Notes: a model not told the origin generated them from the sequence alone. Shown: positions 17,001 to 26,993, counted from the first letter of the stretch. The stretch: DNA of 64,000 bases from Pelomonas aquatica (GCF_026712205.1 NZ_JAPPUW010000002.1:186001-250000); one strand, 5' to 3'. Made by a program: numbers and translations.

Positions 17001-17758
17001 GCGGCGGCGATCGCGCGCAGATAGGCCTTCACCGTCTCGGCATAGCCCAGCTCCAGCGCATCGGCGATCAGTGCGTGGCCGATGGACACTTCCTTCACGC
17101 CGGGCACGGCGCGCAGGAAGGCCGCGAGGTTGTCGCGGTTCAGGTCGTGGCCGGCGTTGATGCCCAGCCCCAGCTTCAGCGCGGCCTCGGCCGTGGCCTT
17201 GAAGCCGGCCAGCACGGCGTCGCCGCCGGGCGTGGCGTAGGCGCTCGCGAAGGTCTCGGTGTAGAGCTCGATGCGGTCTGCGCCCAGCTCGGCCACCGCG
17301 GCCATCGCGGCGGGGTCGGGGTCCATGAAGAGGCTGACGCGCACGCCGAGATCCTGGGCCTCCCGGATCAGCGGCTTCAGCCGCGCGGCGTCCTGCGGCA
17401 GCGTCCAGCCGTGGTCGGACGTGAACTGGTCTTCCGCGTCGGGTACGAAGGTGACCTGGTGCGGGCGGTGCTTGCGCACGAAGTCCATCAGGTTCTGCGT
17501 CGGGTTGCCCTCGATGTTGAACTCGGCCTGCGGCCAGTCCTTCAGGAAGCCGGCAAGGTCGTCGACATCGCGCGCGCGGACGTGGCGGGCGTCCGGCCGC
17601 GGGTGCACCGTGATGCCCTGGGCGCCGGCCAGCAGGCACTGCTCCGCGGCGCGCAGCACGCTGGGGATGCCGAGGTGGCGGGTGTTGCGCAGCAGCGCGA
17701 CCTTGTTGACGTTGACCGACAGCGCGCAGCGGGTGCCGGCTTGAGCGAACGGATTCAT
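16997..17758 (-). CDS. pdxJ: Pyridoxine 5'-phosphate synthase
   Basis: PdxJ condenses 1-deoxy-D-xylulose 5-phosphate with 3-amino-2-oxopropyl phosphate to make pyridoxine 5'-phosphate, the ring-closing step of vitamin B6 synthesis. The 253-residue TIM barrel shows the start motif [12 protein letters not shown], the substrate loop [12 protein letters not shown] (His52, Arg54, Arg58), Glu83 in NIEGNPTQN and the NAGHDLN histidine. It overlaps recO by 4 nt upstream and acpS by 4 nt downstream, the standard proteobacterial recO-pdxJ-acpS order. Confidence 0.97.
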   Translation of the reverse strand: MNPFAQAGTRCALSVNVNKVALLRNTRHLGIPSVLRAAEQCLLAGAQGITVHPRPDARHVRARDVDDLAGFLKDWPQAEFNIEGNPTQNLMDFVRKHRPHQVTFVPDAEDQFTSDHGWTLPQDAARLKPLIREAQDLGVRVSLFMDPDPAAMAAVAELGADRIELYTETFASAYATPGGDAVLAGFKATAEAALKLGLGINAGHDLNRDNLAAFLRAVPGVKEVSIGHALIADALELGYAETVKAYLRAIAAA

Positions 17759-18507
17759 GATTCAAGCAGTTGTTGCACGTCGACCATGAGCGCGCGGGTG
17801 CGCAGCGGCTGGTGGCCCAGATGGTAGTGGAGCAGGCCCCGCAACATTGTCTTCAGGGTCTGGGGCGCGGCCACGCAGGCCTGGCGAAGTGCGGCCATGC
17901 TGCCGTGAAGGAGGGCAGCCTGGAGCTGGATCAGCAGGGCGCCGGGCAGGCCGGCGTCGCTCGTCGGCGGGATCAGGCCCGACTCGGGCGACAGCTGGTA
18001 GCGGCGCGCCGGGTCGACATGGGCCTGGGTCGGCGTGACGACGCTGAGATCGGGCAGCAGTCCCAGTTCGGCCAGCAGCTTCAGCTCGAAGGCACGCAGC
18101 ACCGCGTCGCCGTCGGCCAAGTGGGCCAGCGTGTCGGCATAGGCGTCGAAGAGCTGGGGGTGCGGGTCGTGGCGGGCCAGCAGCTTCAGCAGCAGCTCGT
18201 TCAGGTAGTAGCCGGAGAACAGCGCGGCACCCGATGGCAGCGTCGCGCCGCCGCCCCATTCGGCGCCGCGCAGCGTCTGCACCTCGCCGCCATCGGTCTT
18301 GGCCGGCTTGCTCAGGCTGACGCTGATGCGCTGCAGCGGCAGCAGCACGGCGCGCAGCTGCGAGTAGGGCCGCTTGGCGCCCTTGGCCGCGACAGCGACG
18401 CGGCCGGACTCGCGCGTGAACAGGTCGAGGATGAGGCTGGACTCGCTCCAGTCGTGCTGGTGCAGCACATAGGCGGGCTGCACCGAAGGCGTTCGAGCCG
18501 CGCTCAC
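17755..18507 (-). CDS. recO: DNA repair protein RecO
   Basis: RecO works with RecF/RecR to load RecA onto gapped DNA and anneals SSB-coated strands. 250 residues: an N-terminal OB fold ([20 protein letters not shown], with [13 protein letters not shown]) and a helical C-terminal domain with [26 protein letters not shown], characteristic of the family. The zinc-binding cysteines of some RecO proteins are not evident. It begins with GTG at 18507 and has no strong ribosome site; a GC-rich repeat-like element fills the 75 bp to era. Its end overlaps pdxJ. Confidence 0.93.
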   Translation of the reverse strand: MSAARTPSVQPAYVLHQHDWSESSLILDLFTRESGRVAVAAKGAKRPYSQLRAVLLPLQRISVSLSKPAKTDGGEVQTLRGAEWGGGATLPSGAALFSGYYLNELLLKLLARHDPHPQLFDAYADTLAHLADGDAVLRAFELKLLAELGLLPDLSVVTPTQAHVDPARRYQLSPESGLIPPTSDAGLPGALLIQLQAALLHGSMAALRQACVAAPQTLKTMLRGLLHYHLGHQPLRTRALMVDVQQLLES

Positions 18508-18582
18508 CGCCCGACGCCGGGCCGCCCCAAGTCGGGCGAGCCCCCTCGGGGGGTGGGCGGCGTATTCGCGGACCTGGGGGCC
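18508..18582. repeat. Palindromic GC-rich intergenic element between era and recO
   Basis: 75 bp filling the whole era-recO spacer, with CCCCC-TC-GGGGG (18541-18552) at its centre and flanking GGGCCGCCCCAAG and TATTCGCGGACCTGGGG segments. Its style (a C-run/G-run palindrome beside GTATTCGCG) resembles dispersed intergenic repeats that I recall from Comamonadaceae-like genomes. Only one copy is in this window, so its repeat status is inference. Confidence 0.4.
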
Positions 18583-19494
18583 TCACTCATAGCCGTAGCT
18601 GCGCAGGTGTTCCTCGCTGTCGGCCCAGCCGGATCGCACCTTGACCCACAGCTCCAGGAACACGCGGCCGTCCATCAGATGCTCCAGCTCCTGGCGCGAC
18701 TCCGAGCCGATGCGCTTCAGCCGCTCGCCGCCCTGGCCGATGATCATGCCCTTGTGGGCGTCGCGCTCGACGACGATGCTGGCGCTGATGCGGCGCAGTT
18801 CGCCCTCCTCCTCCCACTTGTCGATGACGACGGTGGAGGTGTAGGGCAGCTCGTCGCCGGTCAGGCGGAACAGCTTCTCGCGGATGATCTCGCTGGCCAG
18901 GAACTTCTCGCTGCGGTCGGTCAGCGCGTCCTCGTCGTAGAACCAGCCCTGCTCGGGCAGATAGGGCTTGAGGATCTTGAACAGGCGCGTGACGTCGGCC
19001 TCCTTCTTGGCCGACAGCGGCACGAACTCGGCGAAGTTGCGCCGCTCCTGCATGCCCTTGAGCCAGGGCGCGAGCTCGGCACGGCGGTGCACGGCGTCGA
19101 GCTTGTTGGCGATCAGCACGACCGGCTTGTCCTCGGGCAGCAGGGACAGCACCTTGGCGTCGTCCAGGCCGAAGCGGCCTGCCTCGACGACGAAGAGCAC
19201 CAGGTCCACATCGGCCAGCACGCCGTGCACGGTGCGGTTGAGCGTGCGGTTCAGCGCGGCGTTGTGCTTGGTCTGGAAGCCGGGCGTGTCGACGAAGACG
19301 AACTGGGCCTCGTCCACGGTGCGCACGCCGGTGATGCGGTGGCGCGTGGTCTGGGCCTTGTCGGACGTGATGCTGACCTTCTGGCCGACGAGGGCGTTCA
19401 GCAGCGTGGACTTGCCGACGTTGGGCCGGCCGACGATGGCGATGAGGCCGCAGCGCTGCGGGGCTCCGGTTTCAGGCTTGGCGGTCTCGGTCAT
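18583..19494 (-). CDS. era: GTPase Era
   Basis: Essential GTPase that binds the 3' end of 16S rRNA and assists 30S assembly. 303 residues: G1 GRPNVGKST (residues 22-30), G2 within TTRHRITG, G3 DTPGF (69-73), G4 NKLD (130-133), and a C-terminal KH domain containing [19 protein letters not shown]. All motifs are intact. The ATG at 19494 overlaps the rnc stop, and the pairing rnc-era is conserved across proteobacteria. The frame continues upstream of this ATG, but only as out-of-register rnc sequence. Confidence 0.97.
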   Translation of the reverse strand: MTETAKPETGAPQRCGLIAIVGRPNVGKSTLLNALVGQKVSITSDKAQTTRHRITGVRTVDEAQFVFVDTPGFQTKHNAALNRTLNRTVHGVLADVDLVLFVVEAGRFGLDDAKVLSLLPEDKPVVLIANKLDAVHRRAELAPWLKGMQERRNFAEFVPLSAKKEADVTRLFKILKPYLPEQGWFYDEDALTDRSEKFLASEIIREKLFRLTGDELPYTSTVVIDKWEEEGELRRISASIVVERDAHKGMIIGQGGERLKRIGSESRQELEHLMDGRVFLELWVKVRSGWADSEEHLRSYGYE

Positions 19495-20186
19495 GGTTTG
19501 CCTCGTTCGGCGGTCAATCTGTCCAGCAGCCGGCGGGCGGCCTCCTGCTCGGCGGTGCGGCGCGAGCGGCCTTCGCCCAGTTCGGCCATGTCCAGGGCCG
19601 GCACGGCGCATTCGACCTCGAAGGTCTGGGCGTGCGCCTGGCCCCGCGCCGCGACGATACGGTAGCTCGGCACGGCGATGCGGCGGGCCTGCAGCCATTC
19701 CTGCAGCGCGGTCTTGGCATCCTTACCGAAGTCGCCCGCGCCGGCGGCGGTCGCGATGGTCTCGCCGAGCAGGCGGCGCACGACGGCCAGGGCCGCCTCG
19801 TAGCCGGCATCGATGTAGGCGGCGCCGAGCACGGCTTCGACGGCGTCGGCCAGGATGGACGGGCGCTGCGCGCCGCCGCCGCGGGCCTCGCCGTCCGACA
19901 TCTTCAGCACCTCGGGCAGGCCGAGGGCCAGGGCCAGCTTGTGCAGGCTGTCCTCGCGCACGAGGTGGGCGCGCACGCGGGTCAGGTCGCCCTCGTCGGA
20001 GCCGGCATAGCGCTCGTAGAGCAGGCTGGACACGGCCAGGCTGAGCACGGCGTCGCCGAGGAATTCGAGGCGCTCGTTGTGGTCGGCGCCGAAGCTGCGG
20101 TGGGTCAGCGCGCGCGCAAGCAGGTCGGGCCGCGCGAAGCGGTGCCCGAGGCGCTTTTGCAGGGCATCGAGCGCGGCGGAACTCAT
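19491..20186 (-). CDS. rnc: Ribonuclease III
   Basis: Double-strand-specific endoribonuclease that processes rRNA precursors and regulates mRNAs. 231 residues: the RNase III signature [11 protein letters not shown] at 38-48 (metal ligands Glu41 and Asp45), the second acidic cluster in [16 protein letters not shown], and a C-terminal double-stranded RNA-binding domain from about residue 155 (KTALQEWLQ ... [11 protein letters not shown]). Complete and of normal length. Lies between the DUF4845 gene (7-nt gap) and era (4-nt overlap). Confidence 0.97.
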   Translation of the reverse strand: MSSAALDALQKRLGHRFARPDLLARALTHRSFGADHNERLEFLGDAVLSLAVSSLLYERYAGSDEGDLTRVRAHLVREDSLHKLALALGLPEVLKMSDGEARGGGAQRPSILADAVEAVLGAAYIDAGYEAALAVVRRLLGETIATAAGAGDFGKDAKTALQEWLQARRIAVPSYRIVAARGQAHAQTFEVECAVPALDMAELGEGRSRRTAEQEAARRLLDRLTAERGKP

Positions 20187-20193
20187 CGAGCGG

Positions 20194-20580
20194 TCACTTC
20201 GACCGGCCCCGGTACTTGATCAGCAGATAGACCGGCCCGAACAGGTCGATTTCCTTGTCGTAGGCGAACTCGATGACGACCTTGTCGCTGCCATCCTTGC
20301 TGACCACGAGATCGGCGCTCTTGATGCTCTGGATGGAGTATTCGGTGATCGTGGCCCGGTCGAACTCCGAGCGCACGGCCGGCACCGTGGCCGGGTTGGA
20401 CGCCGCGATGCGGTCGACGGTGCGCTGGATGGTGTAGTACTCCAGCACCGTCGGGAAGAGCTTCATCGCAACGACCGCCGTGACGGCGATGAGGGCGCCC
20501 CAGAACAGCAGGCCGATCAGCGTGAGGCCGCGCTGGCGACGGAGGTTCGACGACGGCATGGGGTGGCGGCTGCGGCTCAT
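20194..20580 (-). CDS. DUF4845 domain-containing membrane protein
   Basis: 128-residue conserved protein between lepB and rnc. The N-terminus looks like a type IV pilin prepilin segment (RRQRGLTLIGLLFWGALIAVTA), i.e. a basic stretch then one transmembrane helix at about residues 18-36, leaving about 90 residues in the periplasm. The Glu at +5 of true pilins is replaced (GLTLIG), so it is probably not a processed pilin. DUF4845 proteins sit at this locus in many betaproteobacteria and have no established function; an association with signal peptidase is only suggested by position. Confidence 0.88.
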   Translation of the reverse strand: MSRSRHPMPSSNLRRQRGLTLIGLLFWGALIAVTAVVAMKLFPTVLEYYTIQRTVDRIAASNPATVPAVRSEFDRATITEYSIQSIKSADLVVSKDGSDKVVIEFAYDKEIDLFGPVYLLIKYRGRSK

Positions 20581-20587
20581 CTGGGCA

Positions 20588-21565
20588 TCAATTGAAGAAA
20601 GTACCGACGCGCTTGAGGTTACCGAAATTCATCCAGACCAAGAAGGCCTTGCCGACGATGTTCTCGTCCGGCACGAAGCCCCAGAAGCGCGAATCGCGCG
20701 AGTTGTCGCGGTTGTCGCCCATCATGAAGTAGTGGCCGGCCGGCACCTTGCAGCTCACGCCCTCGATGGTGTAGCGGCAGTTCTCCTGGAAGGGAAAGGG
20801 GCCGTCGGCCCGGTCGGGGCGGAAGAAGCGCTGGGCGCCCGGCTCGACGAGAAGCTGGTGCTCCTTGTCGCCGAGCTTCTCCAGGAAGCGCTGGCGGTAG
20901 ACACGCGCGTCCTCGTCGTAGAAATTGCCCTGGGCCTGCACGGGCGCGGGCTGGCCGTTGATGTAGAGCTTCTGGTTGGTGTAGGTGATCTCGTCGCCCG
21001 GGACGCCCACCACGCGCTTGATGAAGTCGGTGCTCGGGTCCTCGGGGTAGCGGAACACCATCACGTCGCCGCGCTGCACATCGTGGTTGGCGATGATCTT
21101 CTTGTTGATGACCGGCAGGCGGATGCCGTAGTGGAATTTGTTGACGAGGATGAGGTCGCCCACCAGCAGCGTCGGCACCATGGAGCCGGACGGGATCTTG
21201 AACGGCTCGAACAGGAAGCTGCGCAGCAGGAAGACGATGAGGATCACCGGGAACAGACCGGCGGTCCAGTCCAGCCACCAGGGCTGCTGCAGGATCTGCT
21301 GGCGAGCCGGTTCGACGTCGCCGTCCACGCGGGAGATGCCCTGGGCCGCGAGGGCCTCGCGGCGCTTGGCGTCGTTGGACAGCAGCGCATCGGCCGCGGC
21401 ACGCCGGGCCGGCGCGAAATGGAAGCGCTCGGCCAGCCAGTAGAACAGCGTCACCGTGGTCAGGATGAAGAGCAGCAGCGCGAAGTTGCCGCTCCAGCGG
21501 CCGACATACCAGCCGCCCAGGTAGGCCACCAGGGCCGCGTACAAAACACCGGTCAGAGCACTCAT
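20588..21565 (-). CDS. lepB: Signal peptidase I
   Basis: Leader peptidase that removes signal peptides from exported proteins at the inner-membrane face of the periplasm. Two transmembrane regions (about residues 5-40 and 97-118), then the catalytic domain: Ser128 in PSGSMVPTLLVGD, Lys183 in DFIKRVVGVPGD, and the GHYFMMGDNRDNSRDSR box. About 325 residues from the ATG at 21565; the frame also opens with a TTG at 21580, which is less likely. Located between lepA and DUF4845, 28 nt after lepA, so the lepA-lepB pair is probably one transcript. Confidence 0.96.
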   Translation of the reverse strand: MSALTGVLYAALVAYLGGWYVGRWSGNFALLLFILTTVTLFYWLAERFHFAPARRAAADALLSNDAKRREALAAQGISRVDGDVEPARQQILQQPWWLDWTAGLFPVILIVFLLRSFLFEPFKIPSGSMVPTLLVGDLILVNKFHYGIRLPVINKKIIANHDVQRGDVMVFRYPEDPSTDFIKRVVGVPGDEITYTNQKLYINGQPAPVQAQGNFYDEDARVYRQRFLEKLGDKEHQLLVEPGAQRFFRPDRADGPFPFQENCRYTIEGVSCKVPAGHYFMMGDNRDNSRDSRFWGFVPDENIVGKAFLVWMNFGNLKRVGTFFN

Positions 21566-21593
21566 CGGGGAGGTATTCAAGGCAGGAAGGGGG

Positions 21594-23402
<1,809 letters not shown>

Positions 23403-23408
23403 GGGCTA

Positions 23409-23502
23409 CGTGCGCAGCACGCCTGGGAGTAGGACACAACGGCGAAGCCGTTGCAGCGCAAGCTCACATCGCTTGCGATGTGAAGCCGCGAAGCGGCGTG
23501 CT
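23409..23502 (-). promoter_or_regulatory. Multi-hairpin lepA leader (riboswitch-like or REP-like)
   Basis: Four perfect inverted repeats stand in tandem just before lepA: CGTGC-GCA-GCACG (23409-23421), CAACGGC-GAA-GCCGTTG (23437-23453), TCACATCGC-TT-GCGATGTGA (23464-23483) and GCCGC-GAA-GCGGC (23485-23497). A long-range 8-bp stem AGCACGCC/GGCGTGCT (23416-23423 with 23495-23502) would enclose the middle two but excludes the outer two, giving mutually exclusive folds. This resembles a regulatory leader; a dispersed palindromic (REP-like) insertion is the main alternative. Confidence 0.5.
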
Positions 23503-23508
23503 GAAGCT

Positions 23509-23540
23509 AAAAAAAAGGCACGTCGAAGAGGTGACGCGCC
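23509..23540 (-). terminator. Intrinsic terminator/attenuator upstream of lepA
   Basis: On the minus strand GGCGCGTC pairs with GACGTGCC (8 bp, one G-U) across an 8-nt loop and is followed by eight T. It ends 107 nt before the lepA ATG and lies 380 nt beyond mucD. It may end the rpoE-rseA-mucD transcript or attenuate a lepA transcript started at the TACAAT near 23579. Confidence 0.75.
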
Positions 23541-23578
23541 TTCCAACAAAAGGTATGGCAACTGCTTGTTGGGCTTCC

Positions 23579-23584
23579 ATTGTA
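23579..23584 (-). promoter_or_regulatory. Candidate -10 element for lepA
   Basis: TACAAT on the minus strand (23584 to 23579). The expected -35 region has only a weak match. A transcript from here would begin with the CCAACAA/TTGTTGG hairpin and then meet the terminator at 23509-23540. Confidence 0.3.
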
Positions 23585-23655
23585 GCCAAAAGGCCTGGCC
23601 GGGAAACCGCACCAGCATTGGTTTTCCGGCCGTTGCAGGCTGCCAACAAGGATTT

Positions 23656-23701
23656 TCATCCACAGCTTATCCACAAGTTCTTGTGGATCGCCTGTGGATC
23701 A
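23656..23701. promoter_or_regulatory. Cluster of DnaA-box-like sites
   Basis: Within 46 bp: TCATCCACA (23656-23664, one mismatch to TTATCCACA), a perfect TTATCCACA (23667-23675), the inverted TGTGGATCG (23682-23690, two mismatches) and TGTGGATCA (23693-23701, one mismatch). The central pair forms a perfect palindrome ATCCACAAG-TT-CTTGTGGAT (23669-23688). Confidence 0.5.
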
Positions 23702-23921
23702 AATCCCGGCTTCGTCGGCCGTCACGGATTCCATCGCCAGACACCGCTTTCCGGGGTGCGTCAGGGCCATATTTTAGCGGGCGGCGCGAACAATCCTGGT
23801 CTGGCCGAAAAAGTTAGCCGGCGCCAACTTCAAGAAACGGTGGACAACCTTGAGGACGCATCCGGCCGGGCTTGCCACATCGCGGAAAGCCCGAGCCGGC
23901 GGCCGAGGTTTAGGCGCCCGT

Positions 23922-25388
23922 TCAGCGGCTCGGCTTCAGCAGCACGAAGCTGACAACGTCATCCCGGCGCACGACCAGGTTGATGACCTTGGCCTTGTCG
24001 GCCTTCGCGATCTGCGCCTGGAAGGCCTTGACCGAGGCCACCTCGACGTTGTCCACCGACAGGATCAGGTCGCCCTCGCGCAGGCCGGCGCGCGCGGCGG
24101 CGCCGGTGACGGCGTCGACCCTGACGCCGGGCTTGCCCTTCAGGTCCTTGCGCTGGGCTTCGGTCAGCTCGGCCACCTTCAGGCCCAGAGCCGCGCTCGG
24201 CGCCGCGGCCGGCGCGGCCTCGCCGTCGCCGCCGGCGGCAGCGCCCTGGCGCCTGCTGCGCTCGTCCTCGGCGATGGTGACGGCCAGGTCCTTGTAGGCG
24301 CCGCGGCGGAACACGGTCAGCGTGGCCTTCGCGCCCGGCTTCACGGCCGCGATCAGGCGGCGCAGGTCGGCGGCCTTCTCGACCGGCTTGCCGTCGACCT
24401 TGGTGATGACGTCGCCGCCCTCGACGCCGCCCTTCTCCGCCGGGCTGCCGGCCGTCACGTTGCGCACGACGGCGCCGGCCGCCTTGCCCAGGCCGATGGC
24501 CTCGGCGACTTCCTTGGTGATGTCGTCGGGCAGCACGCCGAGGAAGCCGCGCACGACGCGGCCACCGGCGCGCAGCTCGTCGGCCACGCGCATCGCCTCG
24601 GCGATCGGGATCGCGAACGAGATGCCCATATAGCCGCCGCTCTGGCTGTAGATCTGCGAGTTGATGCCGATGACCTCGCCGCGCATGTTCACGAGCGGGC
24701 CGCCGGAGTTGCCGGGGTTGATGGCCACGTCGGTCTGGATCAGCGGCAGCAGCTCGCCGGTGTCGCGCTGCTTGGCGCTGATGATGCCGGCCGTCACCGA
24801 GTTCTCCAGGCCGAAGGGCGAGCCGATGGCCATGACCCACTCGCCGACCTTGGCCCGGCCGCTGTCGCCGACCTTGACGACCGGCAGGCCCGTGGCCTCG
24901 ACCTTCACGATGGCCACGTCGGAGCGCTGGTCGGCGCCGATGATCCTGGCCTTGAACTCGCGCTTGTCGGTCAGCGTGACGATGACCTCGTCGGCGCCCT
25001 GCACGACGTGGGCGTTCGTCATCACATAGCCGTCGGCGCTGAGGATGAAGCCCGAGCCGACGCCGCGGCGCGTCGGCGCATCGTCGTCCTCGCCCGGGGC
25101 GCCGCCGCGCGGCGCGCCGCGGCGCTGGTTGGGCACGGGGATGCCGAAGCGACGGAAGAACTCCTGCATCTGCTCGTTCATCTCGCCCTGGTTGTCGGCG
25201 ACCTTGACCTTCTCCGCGGTGCGGATGTTGACGACGGCCGGCCCGACGCGCTCGACCAGTTCGGTGAAGTCCGGCAGCTCGCGGGCCTGGGCGACGGCCG
25301 GCTGTCCAAGCGCAAGGGCGAGAGCCAGCGCCGTGCCCGAAAGCAGCAGGCGAGCACGGGTGGGATGGGAAAGATTCTCAGCGTGCAT
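23922..25388 (-). CDS. mucD: DegQ/MucD family periplasmic serine endoprotease
   Basis: HtrA-type protease/chaperone for misfolded periplasmic proteins. About 488 residues from the ATG at 25388: signal peptide (ARLLLSGTALALALALG, cleavage near AQA), trypsin-like domain with triad His127 (TNAHVVQG), Asp157 (RSDVAIVKV) and Ser228 (NPGNSGGPLVN), then two PDZ domains (about 270-370 and 400-488). It closes the rpoE-rseA-mucD operon, the usual betaproteobacterial sigma-E arrangement, so it is probably both an effector and a modulator of that envelope stress response. rseB, often between rseA and mucD, is absent. Confidence 0.95.
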   Translation of the reverse strand: MHAENLSHPTRARLLLSGTALALALALGQPAVAQARELPDFTELVERVGPAVVNIRTAEKVKVADNQGEMNEQMQEFFRRFGIPVPNQRRGAPRGGAPGEDDDAPTRRGVGSGFILSADGYVMTNAHVVQGADEVIVTLTDKREFKARIIGADQRSDVAIVKVEATGLPVVKVGDSGRAKVGEWVMAIGSPFGLENSVTAGIISAKQRDTGELLPLIQTDVAINPGNSGGPLVNMRGEVIGINSQIYSQSGGYMGISFAIPIAEAMRVADELRAGGRVVRGFLGVLPDDITKEVAEAIGLGKAAGAVVRNVTAGSPAEKGGVEGGDVITKVDGKPVEKAADLRRLIAAVKPGAKATLTVFRRGAYKDLAVTIAEDERSRRQGAAAGGDGEAAPAAAPSAALGLKVAELTEAQRKDLKGKPGVRVDAVTGAAARAGLREGDLILSVDNVEVASVKAFQAQIAKADKAKVINLVVRRDDVVSFVLLKPSR

Positions 25389-25441
25389 ATTGAGTTTCCG
25401 GGGATGCGACAACGAAAGGGTCAGGTGGAACGACAGACGGA

Positions 25442-25990
25442 TCAGCGACCGGGAGCCTCGGCGGGCCGCGAGGCTGCGGGTTCCGGCAGGCCCAAGCCCC
25501 AGCCCGGGATCTCGGGCAGGGCCTCGGCCTGCAGGCCGCCGAAGGCCGGCAGCGTACGGCCTGCGGCGGTCTGTGCAAAGCTGGCGCCGCCAAGCCCCTG
25601 CATTTGCACCGCCGGGACTGGCGCAGCGGCGACGACGGCGTCGGGTGCAGGCACCGTCGGCCTCAGCGCCCCGATGCCGACGGCCATCGCGACAAAGCCC
25701 GCCGCAACGGCCAGCGGTGCGAACCAGTCGCGCCGGCGCGGGTGCCCGGCAACCGGCGCAGGCAGTTGCGCATGCAGGGCGTCGAGCAGGGCTTCGGGAT
25801 CGCGGTGCAGGTCCGGCAGTTCGGCCGCCCGCAGGCCATCACCGGCGGCATGCCAGAGCGCCCAGCGCTCGCGCAGGGACGGGTCGCGCGCCCAGGCTGC
25901 CTGCACGCGAGCCCAGTCGGCCGGCGTCGCGCGGCCGTCCATGACGGCCGACAGGGCCTCGCCCAGCATCGCTTGATCGGCGCTCACCAT
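25442..25990 (-). CDS. rseA: Anti-sigma-E factor RseA/MucA-like
   Basis: Membrane-spanning negative regulator of the RpoE sigma factor encoded just upstream. 182 residues: the N-terminal cytoplasmic domain begins LGEALSAVMDGRATPADWARV and carries RERWALWHAAGDGLR, both typical of RseA_N sigma-binding domains; one transmembrane helix lies at about residues 90-108 (WFAPLAVAAGFVAMAVGIG); a short periplasmic tail of about 70 Ala/Pro-rich residues follows. Stress-activated proteolysis of RseA normally frees RpoE. The ATG at 25990 overlaps the rpoE end by 7 nt. The gene is followed directly by mucD. Confidence 0.9.
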   Translation of the reverse strand: MVSADQAMLGEALSAVMDGRATPADWARVQAAWARDPSLRERWALWHAAGDGLRAAELPDLHRDPEALLDALHAQLPAPVAGHPRRRDWFAPLAVAAGFVAMAVGIGALRPTVPAPDAVVAAAPVPAVQMQGLGGASFAQTAAGRTLPAFGGLQAEALPEIPGWGLGLPEPAASRPAEAPGR

Positions 25991-26568
25991 CGCCGCCCTC
26001 CCCCGCCGCCCAACAGCGGCCGCAGCCGCGCGGCCACGGCTTCGCGGGCGCGGAAGATGCGCGAGCGCACGGTGCCCGGCGGGCAGTCCAGCAGGTCGGC
26101 AATCTCGTCGTAGCTCAAGCCATCCACCTCTCGCAGCAGCAGGGCGCGGCGCTGGTCCTCGGCCAGGGCCTCGACCGCCGCGTTCAGCCCCTGGGCCAAC
26201 TGGCGGCTGGCCAGCAGGGCCTCGGGGGTCGCATCGTCGGTTGGAGCCGCCTCGGTGACGAAAGTTCCGTCCTCGTCGTGCAGCGACTCGACGGGCCGGT
26301 GGCGGGCCCGGTGGCGCTGCGCCGCGTTGATCGCGATGCGGTAGAGCCAGGTGTAGAAGGCGCTCTCGCCGCGGAAGGCCGGCAGTGCCCGGTAGGCGGC
26401 CAGGAAGGTCTCCTGGCAGAGGTCGGCCACGTCCTCGGGCGAGCGCACGCTGCGCGCGAGCAGGCGCTCGACGCGGCGCTGGTATTTCAGCACCAGCATG
26501 TCGAAGGCGGCACGGCTGCCGGCCTGGGCCTCGCGCACCAGCAGCGCATCGGCGTCCGGGCTGTTCAT
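25984..26568 (-). CDS. rpoE: RNA polymerase sigma-E (ECF) factor
   Basis: Extracytoplasmic-function sigma factor of 194 residues. Region 2 is seen in FDMLVLKYQRRVERLL, DVADLCQETFLAAYRALPAFRGESAFYTWLYRIAINAAQRH, and region 4 in ALAEDQRRALLLREVDGLSYDEIADLLDCPPGTVRSRIFRAREAV, with the linker carrying acidic residues. This is close to canonical RpoE. It is cotranscribed with its anti-sigma factor and mucD; upstream it overlaps by 4 nt a small membrane-protein gene downstream of fabF, so transcription from the fab cluster may also reach it. The ATG at 26568 is chosen because similarity begins there. Confidence 0.95.
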   Translation of the reverse strand: MNSPDADALLVREAQAGSRAAFDMLVLKYQRRVERLLARSVRSPEDVADLCQETFLAAYRALPAFRGESAFYTWLYRIAINAAQRHRARHRPVESLHDEDGTFVTEAAPTDDATPEALLASRQLAQGLNAAVEALAEDQRRALLLREVDGLSYDEIADLLDCPPGTVRSRIFRAREAVAARLRPLLGGGGGRRW

Positions 26569-26978
26569 GGCGGCGCCGCCGGCGCGGCGAACAGGGTCGC
26601 GCGCAGGGCGCCCCAATGGGCCGACTGCTGGTGCCGGGCCAGCGGCAGCCAGCACGGCCCCGGGCTGGCGCGCAGCAGCAGCCAGGCGTCGAGATCGATC
26701 AGCACCGCGAGCTGCACGGCGGTTTCGTCATCGCGATGGGGCTCGGCCAACCACCAGGCCTGGCCATCCCAGCGCAGCCGGCGCGGCAGCACGGCGGCGG
26801 CCCGCCAGGCCCACAGCGCCACGAGGGGCAGGGCCAGCCATGCCGGCCAGGCGGCCGCCCGATGGCTGACGGCCCAGGCGGCCAGGCCGCCCGAGGCGAG
26901 CACGGCAATGAGGGCCACCACGGCCTGCACCGCGGGCTGCGGCGCCAGCTGCACGACGACGGGCGGCGTGCGGCGCAT
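26565..26978 (-). CDS. Conserved small membrane protein between fabF and rpoE (YgfX-like)
   Basis: 137 residues with two adjacent hydrophobic helices near the N-terminus (about residues 18-36 and 43-64), then a soluble domain rich in Trp and Leu (WDGQAWWLAEP, LDAWLLLRA). The two-helix plus beta-domain plan resembles the YgfX/CptA-type superfamily, but the match is by overall shape only. It overlaps rpoE by 4 nt and lies 15 nt after fabF, so it is translated together with rpoE. No function can be assigned; a role linked to the envelope stress operon is possible from position. Confidence 0.75.
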   Translation of the reverse strand: MRRTPPVVVQLAPQPAVQAVVALIAVLASGGLAAWAVSHRAAAWPAWLALPLVALWAWRAAAVLPRRLRWDGQAWWLAEPHRDDETAVQLAVLIDLDAWLLLRASPGPCWLPLARHQQSAHWGALRATLFAAPAAPP

Positions 26979-26993
26979 CGCGCTGCGGCCGGC

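Larger units (their letters stand above)
23403..23921. other. 519-bp spacer between mucD and lepA, rich in secondary structure
   Basis: No convincing gene. Going toward lepA (minus strand) it holds a cluster of DnaA-box-like 9-mers (23656-23701), a candidate -10 TACAAT (23579-23584), a hairpin CCAACAA/TTGTTGG (23543-23572), an intrinsic terminator (23509-23540) and a nest of four hairpins (23409-23502). The part next to mucD (23702-23921) shows nothing I can interpret. Confidence 0.6.

Noticed and set aside
17770-19665. Over 600-codon plus-strand open frame
   Set aside because: Antisense to recO and era and spanning both genes; no domain recognisable.
23464-23580. 38-codon minus-strand frame in the lepA leader
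   Set aside because: It runs through the terminator and ends in a hairpin, which could suggest a leader peptide, but its ATG overlaps the candidate -10 element and no ribosome site is visible.
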